Shown piece after piece: positions 20,116 through 40,639 of a stretch of 64,000 nt of DNA. Both the position numbers and the translations under genes were made by a program. This stretch comes from Gadus chalcogrammus (lineage: Eukaryota; Chordata; Actinopteri; Gadiformes; Gadidae). Position 1 is the first letter of the stretch. Each line of letters opens with the position of its first letter. The DNA lies in NCBI RefSeq assembly GCF_026213295.1, contig NC_079419.1:13120789-13184788 (forward strand), given 5' to 3'. The notes under the pieces were generated by a model. That model saw only the letters and a list, made by a program, of their open reading frames with translations, was not told the origin of the DNA and did no database searches.

Positions 20116-20735
20116 CCTTTACAGAGAACGGCTCTTACCTTCAATAGGCAGAGGTGGGCTGTACTACTCGGACTAAGAGAGGGTTAGAGAAGTCCCCCCC
20201 CCCCCCCAAGTACCTTCTAGTGTTTCGGAAAGACTAGCTTGCTCGCTCTCTCTCAGATCCAAGCTATCTCTCTCTCAGATCCAATCACTCTCTCACTCTC
20301 TCGCTTTCGCTCTCGCTCTCTTCCTTCACTCCAACCTCGCTCTCTTTTATCCGAAACTCCCTGCCACTCCCTTCATGCTTGAATGCGGGTGCATATAAAT
20401 GTCAAAACTCGGTCATTAAAACAGAACTATCTCACCTCCTGAATCTCACTCCAAGAACCCAACTGTCTGCTGTTGGGTTTGGACTCCCCTATGGTCCAGA
20501 GTAGAAATAGGAGTGAATTATGGCTCACGTGAGCAAAAAAATATAATTGATTTCAAGCTGAATCCCTGTAACAATAAAATAGAATAATAATACAAATCAG
20601 ACCGCACGCAAGAACTGTATTGAAGGCAAAACGTACGCGCGTAAAACCAAAACCCCAATAGGTCCATTTTATTAAACATCCTCCACCAAATCCAGGGTTT
20701 TATGGCGCACTGTGGATAAAATAAGGTGTCAATCT
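20116..20735. other. CT-rich upstream stretch with E-box palindrome
   Basis: Contains a C tract (about 20196-20208), a directly repeated CTCTCTCAGATCCAA (near 20248 and 20270), CATATAAATG (about 20391) and a palindrome GCTCACGTGAGC with an E-box core at 20523-20534. It could be distal promoter of the gene at 21259 or a piece of an unrecognised LTR. Confidence 0.4.
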
Positions 20736-20739
20736 CACT

Positions 20740-21258
20740 TTCGCGTAGGACACTCGGTATGGACACGCGAGACGTCCCGCGGCCGCGCCCCTCCTCGGTG
20801 TCCCGTGCGCTCCGCGCGCTGACGCAGCACATTAGGAAGGGGGGTGTGGGGGTTCCTTCCCTACACCGTGCATGTTGAACGTATGGGTTTGGTAACGCGA
20901 TCCAATATTGGACCGGAGGTGCATGGCACAGAAGGTGTTTGCACGTTTTGCGCGTTCACGCGTCACCACCTAGCGCTCCCCCTCCTTGCTGTTTCGTTTT
21001 TTTTCTCCCGTCGTGGCAATCCCGCGATTTTAGTAGGTTCCGGCTTTTGGTTGGTTTATTTGAATCGCTTATACTTTTACGCATGGAACTTTTACGCAAG
21101 ACTCGATTTCTGGAACGGCGCGGCGCGCATATCCGGTTCACTTTCTACACAAGTATAATTCTTCTGCAATAATAATTATGTTTTGGGGGGTCCATGGTGT
21201 AGGGTACGTGATTGTGTGCGTATTTGGTCCGAAAAAGCAAGAAAAGTGCGACTGAACA
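20740..21258 (+). promoter_or_regulatory. CpG-rich promoter-like region and probable 5' UTR
   Basis: CpG density rises sharply here relative to the AT-rich neighbours, with GACGTCCCGCGGCCGCGCCC near 20771 and TTGCGCGTTCACGCGTCACC near 20949, and again around 21115. This unmethylated-island-like composition directly upstream of a signal-peptide start codon (21259) suggests the promoter and 5' UTR. No clear TATA box precedes the start; CpG promoters often lack one. The transcription start cannot be placed from sequence alone. Confidence 0.55.
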
Positions 21259-21313
21259 ATGCAATCCAGTAGCGTGATGCTGGTGGTTCTGTTCCTCGGA
21301 GTGCTCTGCCGGG
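21259..21313 (+). CDS. First coding exon of an unidentified secreted or membrane protein (signal peptide)
   Basis: The start at 21259 (context GAACAATGC) encodes MQSSSVMLVVLFLGVLCR, a good signal peptide: short polar N-region, hydrophobic VMLVVLFLGVL core, small residues near the end. After the first base of codon 19 (G) there is a strong splice donor, CGGG|GTGAGT, at 21314, so the intron is phase 1. A signal-peptide exon ending in a phase-1 intron is the usual layout of immunoglobulin-superfamily and other modular cell-surface proteins. If the reading continues past the donor it stops after 71 codons with no domain, supporting splicing. I do not recognise the gene. The protein would enter the secretory pathway. 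A very long first intron would be required. Confidence 0.6.
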
Positions 21314-22348
<1,035 letters not shown>

Positions 22349-22879
22349 CTCACACTCGGAACAGGAGATGGAAGAGCTACCTCACACCCTGGGAACCACA
22401 AAGACAAAGGAGAGGAAGACTGAGATATTGATATGTGTGTGTGTAAGAGTGACATCTAACACACATGTAAACGGGGGTGGAGAGGGGGAGAAAGGGACAT
22501 CAAACAGAGGGAGGGATAAAGGATGACACTTGGCAGGTCAGGTGATCAGCAGGTGTCACTCAGGACAGCCCCTGCAGGATAGGGTGGTTCAACCTGTCAG
22601 TATGATAGGAAGAGTACAGTATGATAGGAAGGAAAAACAGACTTCCTCTCCTGAAACGAGGTCAAGACCTCTTCTTCAGTGTGTGTTTGTGTGTGTGTGT
22701 GTGATATGCTCATATGATGAATTGATATATAACTTTTCCCGTGCTAGCTGTTGCACTCTAGATGTCTTTGCAATACACATAGTATCGACACTCACAATCA
22801 GTTGTAAATAACGTACAATTTTTCTATGAGTTTGTGAGGTTTCGTAGTTGCTATGGCGAACGTGGCCCACCTTCTCCAG

Positions 22880-22932
22880 AGGACAAAGACGTCCGTCTGA
22901 AGTCTGTGACGATGAGAAGCCCTGTCATCATG
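22880..22932 (+). CDS. Candidate 53-nt internal exon (speculative)
   Basis: CCACCTTCTCCAG precedes 22880 as an acceptor and ATG|GTGAGT follows at 22933 as a donor. With phase-1 entry, matching the exon at 21259, the frame is open: E-DKDVRLKSVTMRSPVIM, leaving in phase 0. No domain is recognisable in so short a peptide, and open frames this small are common by chance. Listed only because acceptor, donor and phase agree. Confidence 0.12.
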
Positions 22933-23338
22933 GTGAGTACAGGGATAGTGACACACAGGCCAGGGGCCCCTTCCCTGTCTGTGGACCCAGGGACGGCTGC
23001 ATGTCAGGGGGGCCGGAACCTCGTCTGTCACCCCCGGTAACCTCCAGGGGAGAGCCGACCTGCTGCCTTTGATCAAAGCCTTGTTCAGAGTCTGGCGTTA
23101 CCAGGGGGCATGGATATATACTACTACCCCTGACCACACACACACGGAAACTAGGGATGCAAACAATTAATCGATTATCGATTAATTGTCGATAAGAGAT
23201 TACTCGATTAAAATAAATTACTTGCAATTAATCGCATTTTAACCCGTAATTCCCCAACCGTCCACGTGAGGGCGCACTTGACGCCAGACGTACTTGACGC
23301 ACACGCGGGAACACAAGCGGGAACACAAGCAAAGCAGT

Positions 23339-23840
23339 GCCGTGTTCCAATACCTGTACTTCCATGAGTATACTTAAAGGAAGTATACTATCCGCACTGG
23401 CTACTACGTTAATTTTTCAAATGTGAGTGCTGTTCCAAATCGAGTACTCCGTGGTGCACTAACCGGAAATTACGATCACGACTGCCGCCGTGGCTCCTCC
23501 CCCGCAATAAACATCCCGCTTTGAACGGTGAACTATTTACGCCTAGCAGCTATAAAAAGCTATAAAAACTATAAAAACTACAAAATGACTCTATTAATGC
23601 AGGCTATGTGGAAAATGCGCCGACTTTGGCTTTGCCTGGCTCCGCCTCTTCTGCTACGTAGCTAAGAAGGCTGCCGTTCAGTACGGGGAGTGTCCTTCGA
23701 TCCACACTTCACGATTAGCCCGTTTTGAGTACGGCATCCGGGTCCTTGAAGTATACTTCTTTTCGCCGGATCTGAATTGGAGTACTGCGTACTCAAATTT
23801 TGGCTAGTAAGTACGGACAGTACGGGTATTGGAACACGGC
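23339..23840 (+). mobile_element. MITE nested in hAT (GCCGTGTTCCAATACC ends)
   Basis: Inverted ends GCCGTGTTCCAATACC and GGTATTGGAACACGGC (16 bp exact) bound 502 bp. It includes three TATAAAA motifs in tandem (23550-23580) and a stretch nearly identical to 49405-49725. No clear target duplication was found, so the superfamily is open. Confidence 0.85.
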
Positions 23841-23875
23841 AGGACAAGACAAACGAAAAGCGGGACACTGACACG

Positions 23876-24060
23876 ATGAAGAGGGCAAAATGGAGTGCAG
23901 TATGGAGCCACTTTAAGTTGGTTAATGACGACAAAGACGCCAAATGCACAATATGTGGAAGTATTTTAAAGTACAACAACTAAACGACTTCGTTGAATTA
24001 CCACCTAAATGTGTCACATTCAGAAGGAAATTCAGCTTCTCAGAAGAATTGCCGCTTATC
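23876..24060 (+). pseudogene. ZBED-type hAT transposase N-terminal remnant
   Basis: The frame starts MKRAKWSAVWSHFKLVNDDK and continues AKCTICGSILKYNN, a BED zinc finger (W..F, C..C), then stops at 23981-23983. Downstream sequence up to the right end has only short fragments. The rest of the transposase is deleted, so the copy is non-autonomous. Confidence 0.82.
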
Positions 24061-24140
24061 AATTAATCGATCATCGATCGATAAGATGAAACAACTATCG
24101 ATTAATGAATTACTCGATAATTTGCATCCCTAACGGAAAC

Positions 24141-27508
<3,368 letters not shown>

Positions 27509-27593
<85 letters not shown>
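27509..27593 (+). repeat. (AC)n microsatellite, about 42 units
   Basis: Uninterrupted AC over 85 bp. It directly abuts the tail of a LINE 3' end (27594-27660). Confidence 0.98.
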
Positions 27594-27595
<2 letters not shown>

Positions 27596-27660
27596 TACAA
27601 ATAATTACAAATAATTGACAAATAAGATACAACTTTATTAATCCCAGACGGGAAATTCCC
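27594..27660 (-). mobile_element. LINE (L2/Rex-like) 3'-end fragment
   Basis: On the minus strand GGGAATTTCCCGTCTGGGAT is followed by TAATAAAG, then TTGTATCTTATTTG and repeated AATTATTTGT. This is the same kind of 3' terminus as at 11725-11757 (CCCTCGGGATAAATAAAG). It is only about 67 bp long, a severely 5'-truncated insertion. Confidence 0.55.
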
Positions 27661-27717
27661 TACACTGTATGGTGTGTTAGATGTCTCCTACCAGGTTCTC
27701 ATGCATTACCCTAACGG

Positions 27718-27851
<134 letters not shown>

Positions 27852-27965
27852 AGGGGAAGTCTGTCCGACTACGGTGTGGGGGGCTGGTCTTCATTTCCGT
27901 GTTGTAGGACTGGAAACACGGCCGTCTTCTGGATAATAGTCTCTAGAGGGGGGGCATTTCCCCTT

Positions 27966-28086
<121 letters not shown>

Positions 28087-28171
28087 GTTGGCCCCTGGGG
28101 GCCGCGGCGTCTCTTATAGTTTGTCTGGATGTGGATCAGTGGGAGTGTTCGTGGGCCAGTTAGCGGTCTAG

Positions 28172-28234
28172 ACTGGCCCAGGCTGGCCCAGGCTGGCCTG
28201 GCCTGGCCTGGCCTGGCCTGGCCTGGCCTGGCCT
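28172..28234 (+). repeat. (GGCCT)n short tandem array
   Basis: Two GGCCCAGGCT units followed by seven or more GGCCT pentamers. Strongly GC-rich and able to form hairpins. Confidence 0.92.
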
Positions 28235-29018
28235 GCTTTACTGTGGAGACAAATAGGTTAAGAATACTGTCTATAGTCTTCTCTACTGGGTCATCATTTC
28301 TACACTTTAGCTTTGGTGTAGATATTCATTATTCTCTTGTTTAAGAAAACTGAGATACTATGTTGGAGTGTTCTGATGTTTAGATCATGGGTTCTATGGT
28401 TCTCCAATGGATTCAGCGCTGGATATCCACTTTCGTTTGAACAATTCCAGGCCACATTTGACCTGCATTGTTCTGGACAGATTCAATCAATAGTTCTCTC
28501 ACTTTTCCGCTTTCCATTAAAAGATCAAGATCATTATATTTTAGCTGTGATGTCTATGGGGTCTCAAAGTACCAAACAGCTAACTGACTCCGCCAGAGAA
28601 AGTCAACGTTCACAGGTTTTTGATCAAAGACCTGATTTTGACCTGGGGTCAAAACTGTTAGCGTTCAGTCCCAGCTTTTAAGTTAAGGATTGCTGAAGCC
28701 TGGGTACACAGACCACAGGCAAGTGTGTGTGTTCATGGGGGGCTTTCCCCCCAGACCCCCGACCTCCACGCTTGAGGAGAACGGTGGAGACACAGTCGTG
28801 TGGGAACCCCAGGTTTGGTTCTCCGACAGAGGCATGGAAGGAGCCAAGACGCGGGGGAGGGGGGGGGGGCCGGGGTGGTGGATATGGAAGAGAGATGCTA
28901 TCAACATGGACATGAACCTGATCAGATGGAGAATAAATGAATAAGTTCCTGTTCCCGTCGCCTACAATTAGCCCAGACGTATTCCCCTGACTTTGTACAT
29001 TAGCCTGCTCTGCTGGTA

Positions 29019-29019
<1 letters not shown>
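28235..29019. other. Non-coding, nothing recognised
   Basis: Unique-looking sequence. A G-rich stretch occurs at about 28853-28877. No exon or transposon identified. Confidence 0.5.

Positions 29020-29095
<76 letters not shown>
29020..29095 (+). repeat. (AC)n microsatellite, about 38 units
   Basis: Uninterrupted AC over 76 bp. Confidence 0.98.
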
Positions 29096-29098
<3 letters not shown>

Positions 29099-30002
29099 CC
29101 TTCTCTGTGGCATAAGCAGTGTGTTTAGTTTAGCAAGATGTTGTCATTCTCCTTGAAGCTTTTGAGGGTTCTGCTGATTCAACGACGGTGTAGTACTTGG
29201 ATTTTTTTTTTTATTATTACCAAAATATACTTTCACCCAAATTGCTATATTTTATCTTAATTAATGTTTTCTCGTTGAGCATGCAGTAGTATCTGAAGCA
29301 GACAATGAAATGCACTAAAATCACCTGTTTCCCTCAAGTGCTGTTGGTGCTATCGCTCAGGAGGCCATCTTGTTGAGGCATACCCCTATCCACAGCACGC
29401 AGGCCTCTGGCTCTCTGATTAGTGGCTGGTAAAGAAGGACGGCCATGCCCTACTGAAGCTGCAGGTATATTTGTCATTCAGCTGGACTTCAGAGTGCAGA
29501 TTAAGCACATGACATGGGGCTTTCACTGTACATATCGTCAAACTGTTTATACTTGACGTGTGTGTCTGCGTGTGTGTTTGCTTGCATGCATGCATGTGTG
29601 TGTATGCATGTATGTGCTTGCATATTGTGTGCGTGTGTGAGTCCGTTTGTTTTGATGAGTTTCTATGTGTGTGTGTTTATATTCGGGTATATACTGTACG
29701 TATGCATGTTTGTACGTGTGTGTGTGTGGGGGGGGGGGGGGGGTTTGCATGCGGGTGTGAGCTGCAGTCTTAAGACGAGCCCCGTTTGCTTTGGTACTCG
29801 CTCAAAGCCAACATCAAACCTCGCTGCTCAGCAGAACAGGCCTTTTGGCTGCCTCATGCACTGTCCTCCGGCTCAGCATTAACCAGGAGGTGAACCAACA
29901 GGCCCTGGGACGACGTGTCCGCGCCGCTCCGCGGTCACCTCGCTACAGGAATAACCCCCAGCAGACAACAGGGATGGATCAAAGCCCCGCGCCGTGGAGG
30001 CA
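29096..30002. other. Non-coding; TG-rich words and G16 tract
   Basis: Irregular TG/TGCATG-rich sequence spans 29558-29727 and ends in 16 consecutive G (29728-29743). No gene recognised. Confidence 0.5.
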
Positions 30003-30130
30003 GGATGCTCTAGTGGTTATGGCTGTCGGCCGCCCAGCTGGAGGGTTCTAGGTCACGGTCCTCCGGGCCAAGTAGTACGGAGCAGACGGTAGAGTAACAC
30101 CTTTTGGGTGGTAATCCACTGTTGGTTCGC
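30003..30130 (+). mobile_element. Possible tRNA-derived SINE fragment
   Basis: TCTAGTGGTTATGGCTGTCG resembles a tRNA A box with flanks, and GAGGGTTCTAGGTCACGG, about 30 bp later, resembles a B box, the spacing expected of a tRNA-like RNA polymerase III promoter. The fish SINE tail seen at 40783-40823 is absent. Could be a chance match. Confidence 0.35.
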
Positions 30131-33840
<3,710 letters not shown>

Positions 33841-34515
33841 TTATACCAAGGTCTGGGGGAATACTCTATTCTGATTGTCTGAAGGGTGTGCATTAACTCC
33901 TGATATACGGACACCTGCTAAGTAGTAACAGTCAAATTGTCTGTTCCGTCTTCAAAACGAGAGCTGGTAAATTATTAAAAATGAGTTAAACTATCATCGG
34001 ACCAGGCGGTTATATGCTTAGACCCTAGAGTATCTGTGGTACAAAGGCTGGGACGAATTTCAAATTATAAATATGTACAATGCATAACGTTAGCGCTCTG
34101 GCTCATAGCTGAGCGGACTAGAATACCTCCCGTTGCCAAGTCGTAGCTAAGGTCTGTCCTAATTACTGGAGGAGTGAACAACGATCCGTTGCATAAGAAC
34201 CTTACGGGCGGGTAATGGTTGTTCCAGGAATTAGTCAAACCCTCAGGCGTTACCAGGGAAACAAAGTAATGGCTGGTGAAAAACTTTATATTTGGATTGT
34301 AAAACGCATGAAATTATAAATTAATGGTCTTAATTTATTTTCTTTGGCAAGTGACCGTGGTATAAGAGGGATAATGCCCTTTGAGGTGTCCATTATCAGG
34401 AATTAATTGACAACGCAGAGGCGTGAACCATCCGACACGCAGCGGAGGATGGTTGCATTCGCAAAGTCTGTTAATTCCTGATAATGGACACCTCGTCTGG
34501 CATTATCCCTTACAT
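33841..34515. mobile_element. Putative MITE with long interrupted palindrome
   Basis: GGGATAATGCC (34368-34378) and a 23-bp arm at 34384-34406 are matched exactly in reverse complement at 34499-34509 and 34471-34493. In the loop AACCATCC (34427) pairs with GGATGGTT (34447). A related word, TTAACTCCTGAT-ATACGGACACC, occurs at about 33895-33917. The fold-back layout suggests a decayed DNA element, but no target duplication was found and its left limit is uncertain. Confidence 0.45.
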
Positions 34516-36757
<2,242 letters not shown>

Positions 36758-37106
36758 TGCCCTGCAGAGTCATTAGTTGTTCTCCCGGGACTCTGGGGGT
36801 GTTTGATATTGTCCCCTGCGGTGCCCTCTTTAGGACCTGTTTAGCCCCTGGCGGGGCAGCCCAAAGGCTAGGGCAGGCCTGTGATCGTAGCCCCCCACTG
36901 AGCTGTGAATGAGGGGTCTGCCTCCATGTTCCCTTCTTTCAATCACTCCCATTGCAGCCCCAGGGATCACAGGGCTTTACGGCTCTCATCCAATCAGAAC
37001 CCCAGGCGGCGGAGGGCACAGAGAATGGGCCAGCAGCAGGTAGTAATGGACCGTGAGTGGGGACAGGCATTCCAGGGGGGAGGCTGTTTGCTTACTGCGG
37101 GGGGGA

Positions 37107-37527
37107 CAGGTGAGGAGCCCAGGTGTGGGGGGCCGGGACGGCCGAGACGGTTCAGACAGAAAAGCGCAACTAGGCTGCTGTGCTTCACACCCACATATAT
37201 ACATCGGATGATGTGGGCTGGCGGAGGCATGCAGGCCAGGTGAGCCGCAGCGTACCCGGGGCTCAGGTGAGGACCTGTACCATCTCTGGGCCAACAGGTA
37301 GAGTCCTGTTGTGTCAGGTGTTCCAGGCGGGCCAAGGTGAAGTTGGGCAGCCCAGGTGAGTCAGAGAGCGGAGGTTTAGTCAGACAGGCCAGGTGAGATG
37401 GGTCGAGTACAGGCCAGGTGAGTTATAGAAGTTGTGGTTCTTCTAGGGTGCCGGGGCCAGGTGTGTGCATGGGCAGGTTGAGTGCCGTGTCCTGTCCGAC
37501 CGGTAAGCCAGGCCCAGGGGACAGGTG
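37107..37527 (+). promoter_or_regulatory. Cluster of ten CAGGTG motifs
   Basis: CAGGTG begins at 37107, 37120, 37237, 37264, 37315, 37353, 37390, 37415, 37458 and 37522, all on the plus strand. Six of them read CAGGTGAG. CAGGTG is the E-box bound by ZEB and Snail-type zinc-finger factors and by some bHLH dimers; CAG|GTGAG is also the splice-donor consensus. Spacing is irregular, so it is not a simple tandem repeat. Function is inferred only from motif density. Confidence 0.4.
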
Positions 37528-38669
37528 GAGGGCTGGCTCAGGCCCCGGCCGTCCTGCTGTGGGGTTTCCAGCTGTGCAGGAGACGGACTGGCTGTGTAAC
37601 GCCCCCCCCCACCTCGCTGCCCCTGCATCCTGGACGCCTCTTAGTGCACAGGGGAAACCCGCCCAGCCCAACATCCCACCGTAACCGGAGCCCTCGCCCG
37701 TCCATAAATAATCATTGGGATTTTATGGTGGAGGGGCCTGAGATAAAAGGGGGCTCCACGGTAGAGAAGGGGCGGGGGGGGGGGGGGGGGGGCTCAGGCA
37801 CCTGGGCCCCCCCACTGAGGGGCCCACTATGCGACCCCAGTGGCTCAGCAAGTGGCTTCACGTTTCAGGGCCGGGAGCCCCCAACTGTTGCATGAATCTA
37901 CCTGGGGCGAGGCTTCTGCTCGCTGCTGTTGTTGATTCATGGCTGATTTCTCATTTCTCTCCCAAATCTTGTCTCTTGAACTTTAAACATCAAATTTCTT
38001 TCCTAAAAAGAAGAAAAGGGTGGATGCATGTCCGTATGTTTATTGATGACTATTAACAATATCCCCCTGACGACGATAAAGGCATCTACATTACTTTTAT
38101 TTGAATCCGTGAACTGTTGGATTTTCATTTAATTCCACATCGGACCCCTGCTTTGCCTCCCTCTCGCGTTTAAACTCTTTAAACCCCCGCCCACAACCCC
38201 GGATCACTTACCAACTCACTCCTGTCCATGCTGCACCCTGCCTGGATCGGCACAGTGTTAGCGTAGGCTACTGCTGGGCTCTCTCTGTGGTGCCCCGGCA
38301 GAACAGAGCAGAGCAGCAGGTACAGATGTTAAGATCCAGAGAGGAAGCTGTGAAGCCTGGCATGGGGCTCCAGTCAGAATCCCCTCGGCCTCACCTCACG
38401 TCCCAGCAGCAGCGGCTGTAGCACAGCCTGCTGTTGCCATTTATCCATCAATACACATGTTTTGAATGCATAAGCCCAGTTAACCCGAGCCACAGGTCCT
38501 CTATAGGTATTGTCTTGTTTTATGGCAGTAGGAGAACCCCTGCCGGTTAAGGGGGCTGCCCAGCTATTGTAGCCCCATACTGGTAGTCCACAGCAGGTGG
38601 GCCCCCGGGGGCCTTGCGTTGTTGTCTTGTCTGTCAGCAATCAGTCACACAGAGGAGCTTGGACGGCCG
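37528..38669. other. Non-coding, GC-rich with G19 tract
   Basis: 19 consecutive G at 37774-37792. CCATAAATAATCATTGGGAT near 37701 looks homeodomain-site-like but is unsupported. No coding sequence recognised. Confidence 0.5.
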
Positions 38670-38800
38670 GCTCCATGGATGGATGGAGGGAGGGTGGATT
38701 GATGAATGGATGGACGGGAGGATGGACGGATGAATGAATGATGGAAAGGTGGATTGATGAATGGATGGATGGATAAACGGATGGACGGATGGATGAATGG
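38670..38800 (+). repeat. GGAT/GAATG-type tetranucleotide array
   Basis: Degenerate (GGAT)n with GATGAATG and GGACGGAT variants over about 130 bp. Confidence 0.85.
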
Positions 38801-39170
38801 AGCGTTTGAAATTATATTAAATAGCTTCTTAGAAAGTGGAATGGTGAAAGCATAATTACGTCAGTAAAGCTTCTTAGGGCTGTTCTAATAAGGTGTTGAT
38901 GTGTGAAACACGAAACAAATTATCCCCCTGGAGACCGTTGCGTTGCCGACCAATTGAATCCATAAGCTCTAGAATGCTGATCCGAGATCCACACAATGTG
39001 TGCTAAATAAAGATGCCTAGCCTAGCCTTGGGATTATCATGTGACTCACCCGTGCAGAAACAAATGACCACACCCTTTTAAAAAGGAGAGTGAGAAGAGA
39101 CAAGATGAAATACTGTAAAGCTGTCAATCACGGGGATGTCTTTAAAGAGTCTGAACATGCCCTGTTGGAC

Positions 39171-39209
39171 TGCGTGACAGCGGCCCATTTGATGGGCCGC
39201 TGTCACGCA
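39171..39209. repeat. Perfect 18-bp hairpin with 3-nt loop
   Basis: TGCGTGACAGCGGCCCAT (39171-39188), loop TTG, and its exact complement (39192-39209). The stem is GC-rich and would fold very stably as RNA or as a DNA cruciform. No repeat family recognised around it. Confidence 0.9.
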
Positions 39210-40154
39210 TCCACCCCCCGTCACAGAGCGGTTGGCAGTCTATCAGGACGTCACAACGGACAAATGATAAGACAATGGCATGGTTATTATGAACATTATG
39301 TCACACGACAAAAGGAGACAACGGTAAGTCTCCGGACGAAAGGAATCATCGCTCAAGAGGAAGGTTTTTCCTCATTCGGAGATGAGCCTACGAAGAACTG
39401 TAAACCAGGCCAGATGAAGCTATTAATATGTAAATATATCATATAATGACCTATGAAACAAAGTATGGTATGCATGTAAAATAAAACATGGTTATTCAGT
39501 ATTTCACGGAGAAGGGAAACCATATATAGCTGTCTACGGCCGCGGCGAGCTTACCGCTAAACGCTGGCTAACCTGTTCCGTCCCTTGAACTCGAGCCAAC
39601 GTCTCTTCCCTCCCCGCGCACATCCCGCGCTGGAAGAACCGGTTTGTCTGTGCGCGTGTCTCTGTCAGCGTAGGGCCGGGCGAGGGTCACCTGCTGAGAG
39701 GTGGAGAACGGGGTCGGGCCTCCTGGAGCAGCTGATTCCCCCCCAGGGGAGAGGAATGCAGACAGGTAGGCTGTCGCAGGAGACCCGGGAGGAAGTCAGG
39801 GGGATTCCTTCAATCGGCTTTATACAGTGGTTGGATTCAACTCGAAAAAATGTATCCATTTATCCATTTATTTTAACACATGCATATATATATATATTCA
39901 TATGTAGGTAGACATAGATTTATTTTATCTATTTTTAATTTAAAATGTTATTGTGTTTTTTGAGGGCCAACTCGTGGACTATGGGAGGGATTTTTTTATA
40001 TATATCTGAGAAATTCACCAAAAATGTGGCAGATTTTTATCAGTGGCGTACATTTTGGAGCTCGGTGTTTATGTGGAACAATAGAACCAGAAAAAACTCC
40101 ATCTCCACCATCACGTGTTTGGAAGGCTACAGGAGCTATTGCAGGAATAAAAAT
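39210..40154. other. Non-coding, nothing recognised
   Basis: A CpG-bearing stretch lies near 39535-39680. TATATATATATTC is at 39884. No exon or transposon supported. Confidence 0.45.
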
Positions 40155-40207
40155 CCTTACGATAATAAACCAAATCGCCCTGGACGATTTAGTTTATTAT
40201 CGTAAGG
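40155..40207. repeat. 23-bp near-perfect hairpin, 7-nt loop
   Basis: The left arm (40155-40177, starting CCTTACGATAATAAAC) and right arm (40185-40207) are complementary except for one position. The loop is CCCTGGA. The size is pre-miRNA-like, though shorter than a typical animal pre-miRNA. Alternatively it is the centre of a fold-back MITE. Confidence 0.8.
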
Positions 40208-40639
40208 AAGATAAGATCCAAAGTTGGTTTCACGCAACAGATTTCAGGCTGTGATGTGAAGCCCGGGCAGGTCGTTAATCTCCTTTACTCCTCAACCGCT
40301 GAGCAGACTTTTGGTGTTTGGCGACTGCCGTTCTCAGCCACTTGTCAACAAGACCTTAACCGAGGCTAACAATAGGCGCCTGTTGGCCGCTTGTTTACCC
40401 ATCAGGGCTAGAGTGCACCTAACCTTTTGTTGCATGCTAATGCATTTGAAACACCGGCGCTCATATTGAATCGGTGCCACGGACATTGATTGCTCGGGGA
40501 AATAAAATGGTACTATCAAAACAATAGAGCCTGCTCCTACGAGCTTGCAGATATTCAGTCAAAGGATGGACGTCACGAATGGCTGTATAGGGATCAGGAC
40601 TAAGGAGACAACATCAGTTCATTGGGGGATAGCGGCCAC
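40208..40639. other. Non-coding, nothing recognised
   Basis: Unique-looking sequence without supported exons. Confidence 0.45.

Larger units (their letters stand above)
23152..24132 (+). mobile_element. hAT element with BED-finger remnant and nested MITE
   Basis: The ends TAGGGATGCAAAC and TTTGCATCCCTA are inverted, and the next bases are rich in ATCGATTAAT at both ends. The 8-bp target duplication ACGGAAAC is exact (23144-23151 and 24133-24140). It contains a 502-bp MITE (23339-23840) and the start of a BED-type transposase. A related element lies at 48711-49860. Confidence 0.92.

Noticed and set aside
21259..21313. Assigning the signal-peptide exon to a named gene such as an NCAM- or LDLR-family member
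   Set aside because: Signal peptides are too variable; without the next exon any name would be a guess.
29791..30051. 86-codon plus-strand frame
   Set aside because: Overlaps a tRNA-like SINE candidate and shows no conserved motifs.
30003..30075. Functional tRNA gene
   Set aside because: A- and B-box-like words are present but no cloverleaf with paired acceptor stem could be traced; a SINE fragment fits better.
40024..40254. 76-codon frame crossing the 40155-40207 hairpin
   Set aside because: Considered as a transposase fragment, but no catalytic motif is visible and the palindrome forces the peptide composition.
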